Shown one piece after another: positions 16,666 through 29,641 of a DNA stretch of 64,000 nucleotides. The stretch's first letter is position 1. Every line of letters begins with the position of its first letter. Location: the NCBI RefSeq assembly GCF_027474525.2, contig NZ_CP114882.2, forward strand, positions 1,550,001-1,614,000, read 5' to 3'. The notes under the pieces were generated by a model, which was not told the DNA's origin, made no database searches, and saw only the letters and a list, made by a program, of their open reading frames with translations. The translations under genes and the position numbers were made by a program. The stretch comes from Flavobacterium lacustre. GTDB lineage: Bacteria; Bacteroidota; Bacteroidia; Flavobacteriales; Flavobacteriaceae.

Positions 16666-18333
16666 ATGAATAAATTTAAAATTTTTGGAATAGCTCTTAT
16701 GGCTGCGGTATCCGTTGGTCATGCTCAAGATATAAACCAAGCAAAAAAGGCAATTGATGCCGAACAATTTGAAAAGGCAAAATCGATATTAAAATCTATT
16801 ATTCAAGCAAAACCATCTAATGGAACAGCTTCGTTTATTTTAGGGAATGTATACCTTACACAAAGTGTTGAGGATTCAGCCAAGATTTATTTTAATAATG
16901 GATTGAGCGCTACTGAAGGAGCTAAACTAAATTATATTGGTTTAGGTCAAATGGATTTGGACAAAAATGATGTTACAGCTGCTCAAGCTAAATTTCTTTT
17001 GGCAACAAAAGATATGAGAAAAAAAGATTTTGAAGAGTATGTATATGTGGCAAGAGCATACATGAATGCTGCAAAACCGGATTATAAAAGCGCAATTGCT
17101 ATTTTGAACCGTGCTGTTGTTAATAATTCTCAAGATGCTCAAGTTCAGTTAGCATTAGGAGATGCTTATTATGGTGATAGTAAGCAAAATGAGGCTTATG
17201 TTGCTTATAGAAATGCTTTTCAAGCAGATAATACTTTGCTAAGAGCCAAAATGCAATTAGGTGTTTTGTTGAAAGGAGCAAAATCTTATGATGAAGCTTT
17301 GAAAGCCTATAATGAAGTAATTGCAATAAATCCAAACTACGGTCCAGTTTATAGAGAACTTGCAGAAACGTATTATAAAATTGCTAGAAATAAACCATCA
17401 AAAGCTCCTGAGAATTTAAAAACTGCTATTGGTTATTACGAAAAATACATGACTCTTACCGATTATTCTATTCACTCTAGAATGCGTCGTGCAGATTTTC
17501 TTATCCTTGTAAAGGATTATGCCGCTCTTGAAGTTGAAGCAAATAAGATGATTGAGTTAGATAAAGTTAACCCTAGAATCTTTCGTTATTTAGGATATGC
17601 TGCTTATGAAAACGGAAATGTTGATGTAGCTATTAAATCATTGGAAAGTTTTACATCTACGCCTACAAATAAAATAATTGCTAAAGATTTTTTATATTTA
17701 GGATTATCTAAAATTAAAAAAGGAACTAGTGCTGACGGTTTGACAATAGATCCAGCTGCTTTTGAAACAGGATTTGCTGATATCAAAAAAGCTATAGAAA
17801 TGGAACCTTTGGCAGTTGAGGATTTAAACGAAATTGGTAAAAAATTATTTAGTCAGAAACTTTATAAAGAAGCTTCTCTTGTATTTGAACTTGGAGCTAA
17901 TAATCAAGAATCTAAAAATTATTTAGATGATAATGTTTATTACGGTTTAGCGCTTTATTATGCTAATAACAAGAAAGATGCAGTTTTAGATCCTATCGCT
18001 TTACAGAAAGCAGATGACGCTTTTGCTAAAGTTTTGGTAGCATCTCCAACGTATCATGAAGCATATCTTTTTAGAGCCAGAGTTAATAGACTGCTTGAAA
18101 AAGATGATTTAATGACTGGTTTTTACCAAGAGTATGTTGCTAAAGTTACTGAAAAAGGTGCTGAAGAATTAGCAAAACCTGCTGTGAAAACTAAGTTTAT
18201 CGAATCTTATAATAATATCGCAGCCAGTTATGCAAATACTGATAAAGCTAAAGCTATTGAGTATTTCAATAAAACTTTATTGTTAGATCCAACAAATGCT
18301 TATGCTACTGCTTCTTTGAAAACATTGAAGTAA
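16666..18333 (+). CDS. Secreted tetratricopeptide-repeat protein
   Basis: About 555 aa. The best start is the ATG at 16666, giving the signal peptide FKIFGIALMAAVSVGHAQ. An upstream in-frame ATG at 16636 overlaps the preceding gene and would put charged residues before the signal. The mature protein consists of TPR-type helical hairpins (for example FEKAKSILKSIIQAKPSNGTA split across residues 25-45, YDEALKAYNEVIAINPNYGPV, and a last repeat AIEYFNKTLLLDPTNAYA). TPR arrays bind partner proteins. It is the last gene of the tonB operon and is followed by a strong terminator; the partner is unknown. Confidence 0.88.
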   Translation: MNKFKIFGIALMAAVSVGHAQDINQAKKAIDAEQFEKAKSILKSIIQAKPSNGTASFILGNVYLTQSVEDSAKIYFNNGLSATEGAKLNYIGLGQMDLDKNDVTAAQAKFLLATKDMRKKDFEEYVYVARAYMNAAKPDYKSAIAILNRAVVNNSQDAQVQLALGDAYYGDSKQNEAYVAYRNAFQADNTLLRAKMQLGVLLKGAKSYDEALKAYNEVIAINPNYGPVYRELAETYYKIARNKPSKAPENLKTAIGYYEKYMTLTDYSIHSRMRRADFLILVKDYAALEVEANKMIELDKVNPRIFRYLGYAAYENGNVDVAIKSLESFTSTPTNKIIAKDFLYLGLSKIKKGTSADGLTIDPAAFETGFADIKKAIEMEPLAVEDLNEIGKKLFSQKLYKEASLVFELGANNQESKNYLDDNVYYGLALYYANNKKDAVLDPIALQKADDAFAKVLVASPTYHEAYLFRARVNRLLEKDDLMTGFYQEYVAKVTEKGAEELAKPAVKTKFIESYNNIAASYANTDKAKAIEYFNKTLLLDPTNAYATASLKTLK

Positions 18334-18352
18334 TTCAACTCTAATTTTATAA

Positions 18353-18390
18353 AAAAAACCGATAGTTTTATTAACTATCGGTTTTTTTGT
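18353..18390 (+). terminator. Terminator of the exbB-tonB operon
   Basis: Arms AAACCGATAGTT and AACTATCGGTTT around a short loop, preceded by A-rich sequence and followed by seven T. Confidence 0.85.
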
Positions 18391-18466
18391 TTTTACAAGA
18401 TTCGTGTGATGGTTTGATTGAAAGTAATTATGTTTATTGATAGCCAATAAGCATTTTCTAATTAAC

Positions 18467-18474
18467 TATCTTTG
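18467..18474 (+). promoter_or_regulatory. -7 promoter element of queE
   Basis: TATCTTTG matches TAnnTTTG and lies 17 nt before the queE ATG, giving a very short leader. No well-spaced -33 TTG is visible. Confidence 0.45.
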
Positions 18475-18491
18475 CGCTTTAAATTAAAAAA

Positions 18492-19124
18492 ATGTTATCA
18501 AAAGAAATACAATTAGAAGTCAACAAAGGAGCGATGCTTCCATTAATGGAAGAGTTTTATACGATTCAAGGGGAAGGCTTTCATACGGGAACTGCTGCTT
18601 ATTTTATAAGAATTGGAGGTTGTGATGTAGGTTGTCATTGGTGTGATGTAAAGGAAAGTTGGAATGCTGAATTGCATCCTCCAACGAGTATTGATTTAAT
18701 TGTTGCTAATGCAAATAAATATGCGGATACAGTTGTGGTTACAGGTGGAGAACCTTTGACTTGGAACATGACATTATTAACACAGCGGTTAAAGGAGCAA
18801 AATTTGAAAGTTCACATAGAAACTTCCGGCGCTTATCCGCTTACTGGATCTTGGGATTGGATTTGTCTTTCGCCAAAGAAAAATAAATTACCTACTCAAA
18901 CCGTTTATGATAATGCTCATGAGTTAAAAGTTATTATCTATAATAAACACGATTTTATTTTTGCCGAGGAACAAGCCGAACAAGTAAATAAAAACGCTAT
19001 TTTATTTCTTCAGCCAGAATGGAGTAAAAAAGAAGAAATGACACCACTTATCGTTGATTATGTGATGAATAATCCCAAATGGCGAGTGTCGTTGCAAACA
19101 CATAAATATTTAAATATCCCTTAA
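18492..19124 (+). CDS. queE: 7-carboxy-7-deazaguanine synthase
   Basis: 210 aa radical SAM enzyme that converts 6-carboxytetrahydropterin to 7-carboxy-7-deazaguanine, a precursor of queuosine. The cluster-binding cysteines are at about 44, 48 and 51 in GGCDVGCHWCDVKESW, preceded by the family motif EEFYTIQGEGFHTGTAAYF. VVVTGGEPLTW is the SAM-contacting glycine motif. Length and start are normal. It is monocistronic, between two strong terminators. With queA at the window start, two steps of the queuosine pathway are encoded here. Confidence 0.95.
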   Translation: MLSKEIQLEVNKGAMLPLMEEFYTIQGEGFHTGTAAYFIRIGGCDVGCHWCDVKESWNAELHPPTSIDLIVANANKYADTVVVTGGEPLTWNMTLLTQRLKEQNLKVHIETSGAYPLTGSWDWICLSPKKNKLPTQTVYDNAHELKVIIYNKHDFIFAEEQAEQVNKNAILFLQPEWSKKEEMTPLIVDYVMNNPKWRVSLQTHKYLNIP

Positions 19125-19128
19125 AAAA

Positions 19129-19166
19129 TTAAAATCCCAAATAATATTATTTGGGATTTTTTTTTA
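19129..19166 (+). terminator. Terminator after queE
   Basis: Arms AAAATCCCAAAT and ATTTGGGATTTT around AATATT, followed by eight or more T on the plus strand. It also faces the convergent YfiT-like gene. Confidence 0.85.
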
Positions 19167-19187
19167 AATAAGATAATGAATACTAAT

Positions 19188-19733
19188 TTATAGCCAATTT
19201 TTTCTTTTTTTTAATTCGGTTATATGTGCTAAATGATGGTTTCCGTGCCAGGCATAAGTTCCTATAATTTCCTTTAGTTGAAATTCTGCATTATGTTCTG
19301 GATGAATAAAAGATTTGTTTAAATCAGTTTCGCTTAAACTTTTCATCAAATAAGCCAATCGGAAATGGAGTCCTTCTAGGAAAGATAGAGTTGGTTGAAT
19401 CGGCATAGTCAGGTTATCATGTAATTCTGCCCAGCGATCTTCATAATAAAATTTTATTATTGGTTTTTCTTCAGTTAATGTCCATTTTATTCTCATGAAA
19501 CAATTCATGTGACTGTCTGCACAATGTTGGATCACTTGGCGAATGGTCCAGCCTTCATTGCGATATGGTGTGTCAAGCTGTTCTTCTGATAAATGCAGAA
19601 CTTCTTTTTTTAATCGCTCGGGAAAACTGCTTATTTCTACTATTTTTTCTTCTAGATAGCTCTTCGAATAACAATCTGGCGCTATAAATTTTCCAATAGG
19701 ATATTGTAATTTTTCTAATACAGCGTTTTCCAT
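19188..19733 (-). CDS. DinB/YfiT-like putative metal-dependent protein
   Basis: 181 aa. It opens with LQYPIGKFIAPDCYS, typical of YfiT-type DinB-superfamily proteins. Putative metal-ligand histidines are in VIQHCADSHMNCFMR (His of QHCADS) and in the late GNHHLAHITEL motif, consistent with the three-His DinB site. Bacillus YfiT relatives are annotated as metal-dependent hydrolases or bacillithiol-related transferases. Cytosolic. It is followed on the same strand by a methyltransferase gene 24 bp upstream, so the two may be co-transcribed. Confidence 0.85.
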   Translation of the reverse strand: MENAVLEKLQYPIGKFIAPDCYSKSYLEEKIVEISSFPERLKKEVLHLSEEQLDTPYRNEGWTIRQVIQHCADSHMNCFMRIKWTLTEEKPIIKFYYEDRWAELHDNLTMPIQPTLSFLEGLHFRLAYLMKSLSETDLNKSFIHPEHNAEFQLKEIIGTYAWHGNHHLAHITELKKRKNWL

Positions 19734-19757
19734 TTTCTAAATGATTTAATTTATTTT

Positions 19758-20462
19758 TTAGATTGAAAGTTTAGCAAGATAATCGTAATGTTCGCCTTCA
19801 AGAATCATTTCACAATGCAGTCCATTGGCGAAAGCTGCATTTTGTAATGTATTATAGTCTAGATATAGCCAAGGAAATTCCTCTTCTTTCTGGTTTTTGT
19901 ACCGCAGAGTAAAAGTCAATTCACCATAATAACCATCTCCGGGAATCCATTTACCTCCATCTTCATCGTCATCAAACATATATAAAATATCGGATGAGTC
20001 TATAAGAATTTGACCATTTGGATTTAGTAAATTTTTTAATTTTTGCAAGAATTTTGCAGTTTGTTTGAGTGTGCCAAAAATACCTGTTCCATTCATCAAT
20101 AATAAAATGGTGTCATATTTTTCATTTTCTAATACCATTATATCTTGCACTTTTGCATTTTTCAAACCACGAAGAGTGCAAGTCTGAATTGCGTTTGGTG
20201 AAATATCAATTGATGTAACCTCCAGATTTCGATCGTTTTGTAACGTCAAACTATGGCTTCCGGCACCACATCCTACATCTAGAACCCTGCCTTTAGAAAG
20301 TTGCAAGGCTTTTTGTTCGATTAAAGGCATTTCGGCATAGGAGCGAAATAGGTAAGCTACTGACATTTCATCTTCATCAGAAATAGAGGTTTCAGTAATT
20401 AAATCTTCGGGAGAATTATTAGTTTGATAATCGAGTATGGCTTTTCCAAAAAGGTCTTTCAT
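19758..20462 (-). CDS. Class I SAM-dependent methyltransferase
   Basis: 234 aa. The SAM-binding motif I is GRVLDVGCGAGSHSL, followed by VTSIDISPNAIQTC (motif II acidic residue) and YDTILLLMNGTGIFG (motif IV). NPNGQILIDSSDILY is typical of the later strand. The substrate is not evident. It lies just upstream of the YfiT-like gene on the same strand and is divergent from the YkgJ-like gene, sharing a 63-bp promoter region with heptamer CTTTAAA-type repeats. Confidence 0.85.
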   Translation of the reverse strand: MKDLFGKAILDYQTNNSPEDLITETSISDEDEMSVAYLFRSYAEMPLIEQKALQLSKGRVLDVGCGAGSHSLTLQNDRNLEVTSIDISPNAIQTCTLRGLKNAKVQDIMVLENEKYDTILLLMNGTGIFGTLKQTAKFLQKLKNLLNPNGQILIDSSDILYMFDDDEDGGKWIPGDGYYGELTFTLRYKNQKEEEFPWLYLDYNTLQNAAFANGLHCEMILEGEHYDYLAKLSI

Positions 20463-20494
20463 TGTTTTTTGTTTAATGTTTAGAGTTTAAAGGT

Positions 20495-20502
20495 TACTTT
20501 TG
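20495..20502 (+). promoter_or_regulatory. -7 promoter element of the YkgJ-like gene
   Basis: TACTTTTG matches TAnnTTTG and lies 23 nt before the TTG start at 20526, inside the 63-bp divergent intergenic region. A clear -33 is not seen. Confidence 0.4.
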
Positions 20503-20525
20503 TGGTTCAACTTTAAACTTTAAAC

Positions 20526-21020
20526 TTGAAACCACCTTTAAACGAATTAGGAAAACTAGCCAAAGATAAGCATATCGAAAACAAAAAGTATTTTGATAAG
20601 CTGAAAAAGAAGACGCCAAAGAATATTGATTATGTTATGCAGGAATTGCATGATACTGAATTTAAAAAAACAGATTGTTTACAATGTGCTAATTGTTGTA
20701 AAACTACAGGGCCGTTATTTACTTCAGCAGATATTGAGCGAATTTCAAAACATTTGCGTCAAAAACCACAGCAGTTTATTGAACAGTATCTTCGTATTGA
20801 TGAAGATAAAGATTATGTATTGCAGAACGTTCCCTGTACATTTCTTGATAATGATAATACATGTTTTATTTATGATGTGCGTCCAAAAGCATGTAGAGAA
20901 TTTCCCCATACCGATAGGAAAAAGTTTCAGCAAATAGCAGACATCACTTTAAAAAACATTCCAATTTGTCCCGCGGCGTATAATATTGTAGAAGAAATGA
21001 AGAAGAAAATGCCTTTTTAG
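20526..21020 (+). CDS. YkgJ-family cysteine cluster protein
   Basis: 164 aa. The cysteine cluster is CLQCANCCKTTGPLF, followed by VPCTFLDNDNTCFIYDVRPKACREFP and NIPICPAAY, the pattern of the YkgJ/UPF0153 zinc- or iron-chelating family. Function unknown; probably cytosolic. The start appears to be TTG at 20526: the sequence from KPPLNELGKLAKDKH onward continues the conserved region, whereas the next ATG (20636) would remove about 36 residues of it. A TACTTTTG -7 element sits at a suitable distance. Confidence 0.85.
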   Translation: MKPPLNELGKLAKDKHIENKKYFDKLKKKTPKNIDYVMQELHDTEFKKTDCLQCANCCKTTGPLFTSADIERISKHLRQKPQQFIEQYLRIDEDKDYVLQNVPCTFLDNDNTCFIYDVRPKACREFPHTDRKKFQQIADITLKNIPICPAAYNIVEEMKKKMPF

Positions 21021-21024
21021 AAAT

Positions 21025-22359
21025 TTAAAAATGTATCGCTTCTTGTTTTTTTAGCTCATTGGGATAAATCAAGTATTTAGCTCTAGTGGTTTTAAACTCT
21101 TCTAAATTGGTTCTCCAACCTTTTCTTATTTTTCTTTCGGAGATGCCTTCCTCAATTTGCTCTTGTAGTTTTTTGGTACCTGCCAGTTTTGTAAAGAATG
21201 GATTAAAGAATTTAGTTTTATCTTCTGTATTTTCATAGGCTTTTATTAGCCACTTTAATTCTAATTTATGCACTTTTGAATGTGTAGATAAATCTTCTCC
21301 AAAACATTCAATGCCGTTGTAAACAGGATTTTTGGCTCCTGAATTAGGTTTTGGAGTGAAACTAAAATCGCTTTTTGGTAAGTAAGGAGAACCGTATATC
21401 TGGAATTGTTTTTCTGTTCCGCGTCCAACGCTCACATTTGTTCCTTCAAAAAAGCATAAACTAGCATATAAATTTATGGCTTGATCGTTAGGTAAATTTG
21501 GAGAAGGCTTTACAGGTAATATGTAAGACATTTTTCTGTTGTAATAAAGGCAAGGAATAACGGTGAGCTTACATTCAATGCTGTCTTTTAACCATTTTTC
21601 GCCGTTTATCATTTGTGCATATTCGCCTATTGTCATGCCATGTAAAACCGGAATTGGATGCATTCCTACAAAACTGCTGTATTCTTTCTCTAATAATGGT
21701 CCGTCTACAATATTTCCATTAGGATTTGGTCTGTCAAGAATTATAAGCGGAATATTGTTTTCGGCGCAAGCCTCCATTACATAATGTAAAGAAGATATAT
21801 AGGTATAAAATCGGGCGCCAACATCTTGAATGTCAAAAATCATAAGGTCAATTCCTGATAATTGCTCACTTTTTGGTTTTTTGTTGTCGCCGTATAGTGA
21901 AATGATTGGCAAGCCAGTTTTATAATCTTTACCATCAATTACAAGTTCGCCTGCATCAGCTGTACCACGAAAACCGTGTTCGGGAGCAAATATTTTTTCG
22001 ACAGCTATATTTTTTTCTATTAGAAAATCGATCAGGTGTTTTTGTTCTTTTTTACCCCAAATGCCATTTAACTTCTCTTGGATTAAAATAATTCCGGTTT
22101 GATTGGTTACAACTCCAATTTTTTTTTCCTTTAATAAAGGTAAATATGCTTCATAGTTATCTGCGCCAGTTTTACTCGAATGGGTATAATTAGCCTCACT
22201 CATTAATAATTCTTCTTCTGAATATAAAGCGCTGACTGCTACTGAATCGTGAATTGATTCGTTGGTAGTTCCTTTTTTTCTGTTCAAAGCGCTAGTACAA
22301 GAGACTAAAATTATCAGTAGAAATAAAAAAAGCAGTAATTTTTTTAAAATTGGAAACAT
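21025..22359 (-). CDS. DUF1343 / NamZ-like exo-beta-N-acetylmuramidase lipoprotein
   Basis: About 444 aa. The ATG at 22359 gives a lipoprotein signal (PILKKLLLFLFLLIILVSC, lipidated Cys near residue 21); the frame extends nine codons further only through a TTG. The domain has KIGVVTNQTGI, FAPEHGFRGTADAGE, LPIISLYGDNKKP, DIQDVGARFYTYISSLHYVM, LDRPNPNGNIVDGP and VSVGRGTEKQFQIYGSPYL, all signatures of DUF1343. Bacillus subtilis NamZ of this family releases N-acetylmuramic acid from peptidoglycan fragments, so a cell-wall recycling role at the envelope is likely. It converges with the YkgJ-like gene (4-bp gap). Confidence 0.9.
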   Translation of the reverse strand: MFPILKKLLLFLFLLIILVSCTSALNRKKGTTNESIHDSVAVSALYSEEELLMSEANYTHSSKTGADNYEAYLPLLKEKKIGVVTNQTGIILIQEKLNGIWGKKEQKHLIDFLIEKNIAVEKIFAPEHGFRGTADAGELVIDGKDYKTGLPIISLYGDNKKPKSEQLSGIDLMIFDIQDVGARFYTYISSLHYVMEACAENNIPLIILDRPNPNGNIVDGPLLEKEYSSFVGMHPIPVLHGMTIGEYAQMINGEKWLKDSIECKLTVIPCLYYNRKMSYILPVKPSPNLPNDQAINLYASLCFFEGTNVSVGRGTEKQFQIYGSPYLPKSDFSFTPKPNSGAKNPVYNGIECFGEDLSTHSKVHKLELKWLIKAYENTEDKTKFFNPFFTKLAGTKKLQEQIEEGISERKIRKGWRTNLEEFKTTRAKYLIYPNELKKQEAIHF

Positions 22360-22458
22360 ATATAAGATTAATAAAATTAATGTCAATTAGTGTAATTCGT
22401 GTTTTAGCTGTATTTTTGACACAAGCGAATCAAATCCAAAAATTAGAAACCTATCAAT

Positions 22459-23694
22459 TTGAATTTAGAATATTTTATTGCTAAACGACTCATAACTGCT
22501 AAAGATTATAAAAGTAGTATATCTTCACCAATTATAAAAATTGCGATTTCGGCAATAGCCATCGGAATGGTAATGATGATTGTTTCGGTTGCAACAGGAA
22601 TTGGTTTGCAACAGAAAATCCGTGAAAAAGTTTCTGCTTTCAATGGACATATTATTATCTCTAATTATGATAACAATCAATCCGAAGTTACTTTGGCTCC
22701 AGTTTCTAAAAACCAAGATTTTTATCCAAAGTTCACATCAGTTTCTGGAATAAGCCATGTTCAAGCTATAGCCAGTAAAGCGGGCATCATAAGAACTGAA
22801 ACGGCTTTTGAAGGAATAATTTTCAAAGGTGTAGGTAAAGATTATCAGTGGGATAATATAAAAGAATATTTGGTTTCGGGTAAATTGCCTAATTTGAATA
22901 ACGAAGTCAATCAAGAAGTATTGATTTCTCAGTTTCTTGCCGATAGGCTTAACTTAAAAGTAGGAGATGCATTCAATACTTTTTTTATTAAAGAAAATCA
23001 AAATCAACTGCCCAATATACGAAGATTCAAAATCACGGGCATCTTTAACTCAGGATTTCAAGAATTTGATGCAACCTATATAATAGGAGACATTCGTCAT
23101 ATTCAACGAATCAATAAATGGACTTCGAACCAAATTGGAGCTTTTGAAGTTTTCGTGTCTGATTTTGATGAGATAAAAAGTAAGGGAGAAGAGGTATACG
23201 AACAAACAGCTTCCACATTAGATAGTAAGACAATAATTGAGAAATACAGTTATATCTTTGAGTGGCTTCAATTATTTGATTTTAATATTATCGTTATTTT
23301 AGTTGTCATGATACTCGTCGCGACCATCAACATGGTAGTTGCGTTGTTAGTTCTTATTCTTGAACGAACTCAAATGATAGGAATTTTAAAAGCTTTAGGC
23401 GCTAATAATTGGTCAGTCAGAAAAATATTTCTTTATAATGCTTTTTATCTTATAGTGAGAGGATTGGTTTGGGGCAATAGTATCGGTGTTTTATTATTGT
23501 TAGTTCAGGAGCATTTTGGGATTATCAAACTCAATCCCGAAAATTATTATGTAAATCAAGCTCCAGTATATCTTAACCTCGGTTATATATTAGTGTTAAA
23601 TTTACTGACCATCACAGTTTGTTTCTTAGTGTTGTTAATTCCTTCCTATATAATAACCAAAATTTCTCCAGTAAAAGCTATTCGGTATGATTAG
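22459..23694 (+). CDS. LolC/LolE-type ABC transporter permease (FtsX superfamily)
   Basis: 411 aa. One N-terminal transmembrane helix (about residues 28-50, IAISAIAIGMVMMIVSVAT), a large periplasmic domain, then three C-terminal helices (IIVILVVMILVATINMVVALLV region, a helix near VWGNSIGVLLLLV, and VLNLLTITVCFLVLLIP). This is the MacB-PCD/FtsX layout of LolC/E permeases, which extract lipoproteins from the inner membrane or move other envelope substrates. The start is TTG at 22459; NLEYFIAKRLITAKDYKSS is the conserved N terminus and no ATG fits. No ABC ATPase gene is adjacent. Confidence 0.88.
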   Translation: MNLEYFIAKRLITAKDYKSSISSPIIKIAISAIAIGMVMMIVSVATGIGLQQKIREKVSAFNGHIIISNYDNNQSEVTLAPVSKNQDFYPKFTSVSGISHVQAIASKAGIIRTETAFEGIIFKGVGKDYQWDNIKEYLVSGKLPNLNNEVNQEVLISQFLADRLNLKVGDAFNTFFIKENQNQLPNIRRFKITGIFNSGFQEFDATYIIGDIRHIQRINKWTSNQIGAFEVFVSDFDEIKSKGEEVYEQTASTLDSKTIIEKYSYIFEWLQLFDFNIIVILVVMILVATINMVVALLVLILERTQMIGILKALGANNWSVRKIFLYNAFYLIVRGLVWGNSIGVLLLLVQEHFGIIKLNPENYYVNQAPVYLNLGYILVLNLLTITVCFLVLLIPSYIITKISPVKAIRYD

Positions 23695-23703
23695 ATTTTT
23701 CTA

Positions 23704-23786
23704 GGAGCTATTTCCTGCTATCCGTTACAATCTTATGTGCCGAACGCCGGCACATAAGGATTTTCACTTCTATCGGGGCTAGGGTA
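23704..23786. repeat. REP-like intergenic palindromic element
   Basis: Just after the permease stop lies a GC-richer segment with a perfect 11-bp hairpin, CTTATGTGCCG (23732-23742), loop AACGC, CGGCACATAAG (23748-23758). It is flanked by CTATTTCCTGCTATCCG on the left and GGATTTTCACTTCTATCGGG on the right, and CTAG occurs at both outer ends. From memory, similar units occur between genes in several Flavobacterium genomes; I cannot verify that here. Confidence 0.5.
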
Positions 23787-24040
23787 TTTGTTTTTATTAA
23801 GAATCTCCTTTTATAAAAAACGCCTTTTCTTATATATAGAATAACTTTTTCAGAATATAAATCCTTCAATCACGACCTAATTAGACGTTTTTAAATCAAA
23901 CACAATCACCAAAACAGGCAAAAACTGATCAAATTGTCAAAAATACCTATGTCTAATTCATAAAATGGCAAAAAAGACATTCTGTAAATATCAAAAAGTC
24001 AGTGAATTAAAAAATACAATAGAAAAAAGGATTAAAAATG

Positions 24041-24071
24041 TTTGTAAAAGCGGATAAAGGTGTTACTTTTG
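24041..24071 (+). promoter_or_regulatory. rrn promoter P1
   Basis: TTTG (24041-24044), 19-bp spacer, TACTTTTG (24064-24071). This is a full match to the Flavobacterium -33/-7 consensus, followed by CACCCGC. Confidence 0.75.
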
Positions 24072-24161
24072 CACCCGCAACAGCGCATAGGTTCATTAAT
24101 AAGTTGACAAGTAAAAGGAATAAAACTAGAAGATTTATTTTCTAAAAAAGATTCAAAAAAG

Positions 24162-24193
24162 CTTGTAGAATTAGAAAAGAGGTTGTAGTTTTG
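24162..24193 (+). promoter_or_regulatory. rrn promoter P2
   Basis: CTTG (TTG at 24163-24165), 20-bp spacer, TAGTTTTG (24186-24193), followed by CACCCCGC. It has the same architecture as P1, about 122 bp downstream. Confidence 0.75.
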
Positions 24194-24285
24194 CACCCCG
24201 CAAACGGGCTAAGTTCATTGAGAGACTGATAAGGGAAAGAGGAGAAAAGGGGATTAAAATAATCTCAAAAAAACTTCAAAATTTT

Positions 24286-24317
24286 CTTGCCAGTTAAAAA
24301 GATAATTTATACTTTTG
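24286..24317 (+). promoter_or_regulatory. rrn promoter P3
   Basis: CTTG (TTG at 24287-24289), 20-bp spacer, TACTTTTG (24310-24317), followed by CACCCGC. It is the promoter nearest to 16S rRNA. Confidence 0.75.
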
Positions 24318-24521
24318 CACCCGCTTCGAGAAACACGCTAAGTGAATTGAGAAGGGAAAAATAAGATAAGACACGTTCCTAGACATATTGAATTGACAGC
24401 CGTTTTGAAAGAGATTTCAAAACAAATAAAATAAGAGTAATAGAATCGATAGATTTGAAAAAACCACTAGAATTTGAGTCGAATAAATAAAGAGAGAAGA
24501 TTTATCTAATCTCAAACAATA

Positions 24522-26036
<1,515 letters not shown>

Positions 26037-26189
26037 CTAGAGCTTTAGTGTTAGCTTAATGCACGCTAAAGAAAGAAGACGAAAAGACTATTGGAAACAA
26101 AAAAGGACATTATATTACTCTTGCTGTTAGTTCAAATAATACACGTTAGAGACGTTGCAAAGCAGCGGCTTTATTTTTAAGAAAAGAGT

Positions 26190-26263
26190 GTCTCGTAGCT
26201 CAGCTGGTTAGAGTACTACACTGATAATGTAGGGGTCGACAGTTCGAGTCTGTCCGAGACAAC
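26190..26263 (+). tRNA. tRNA-Ile (GAT)
   Basis: Cloverleaf with acceptor TGTCTCG/CGAGACA, D arm GCTC...GAGT, anticodon loop CTGATAA and T arm GACAG-TTCGAGT-CTGTC. CCA is not encoded. It lies in the 16S-23S spacer in the usual Ile-Ala order; boundaries may be off by one base. Confidence 0.95.
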
Positions 26264-26353
26264 TATTTTAGACTTAAAAAAAGGAAATTTTAGAAGTATG
26301 AGTATGAATTACTGTAATTCAAAATTCAACATTCATAATTTAAAATTAGAAAT

Positions 26354-26427
26354 GGGGGATTAGCTCAGCTGGCTAGAGCGCCTGCCTTGCACGCAGGAGG
26401 TCAACGGTTCGACTCCGTTATTCTCCA
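26354..26427 (+). tRNA. tRNA-Ala (TGC)
   Basis: Acceptor GGGGGAT/ATTCTCC with G-U pairs, anticodon loop CTTGCAC in stem CCTGC/GCAGG, T arm AACGG-TTCGACT-CCGTT, 74 nt without encoded CCA. It is the second tRNA of the 16S-23S spacer. Confidence 0.96.
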
Positions 26428-26565
26428 CAATATGCTGAAATAAATTCAGCATAAAAGTTCATTGACATATTGAGATAAGAAATAATAAAAAGTAGAAAGC
26501 ATTTTTTGCTTGTTTATCATTAGACAAGTAAAAGAAACGGCACATTTTAATTAATGTGTTGGTAC

Positions 26566-29447
<2,882 letters not shown>

Positions 29448-29641
29448 GCTTTTCCTGCCGAGCAATCGGCAGGAAGAAACTTTCTTAGGTCCTGAATCAA
29501 GTTCAGGATAAACTTTTTATTTTCTTTATCTCAGTATGTTAAGATATTTGCTCGACGCAAGAGCAGTCCAAAGACGAAAGTCAACAGTCCAAAAGGCAAC
29601 TTTAGACTTTAAGACCTTCGACTTTAGACTAACAACCTTAA

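Larger units (their letters stand above)
23787..24521 (+). promoter_or_regulatory. rrn promoter and leader region
   Basis: This gene-free stretch of about 735 bp precedes 16S rRNA. It holds three tandem promoter units about 122-124 bp apart (listed separately), each followed by GCACCC-rich initial transcribed sequence. The leader (24318-24521) includes AAGAGTAATAGAAT (24433-24446), which can pair with ATTATATTACTCTT (26109-26122) beyond 16S and so form a pre-16S processing stem. Confidence 0.75.
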
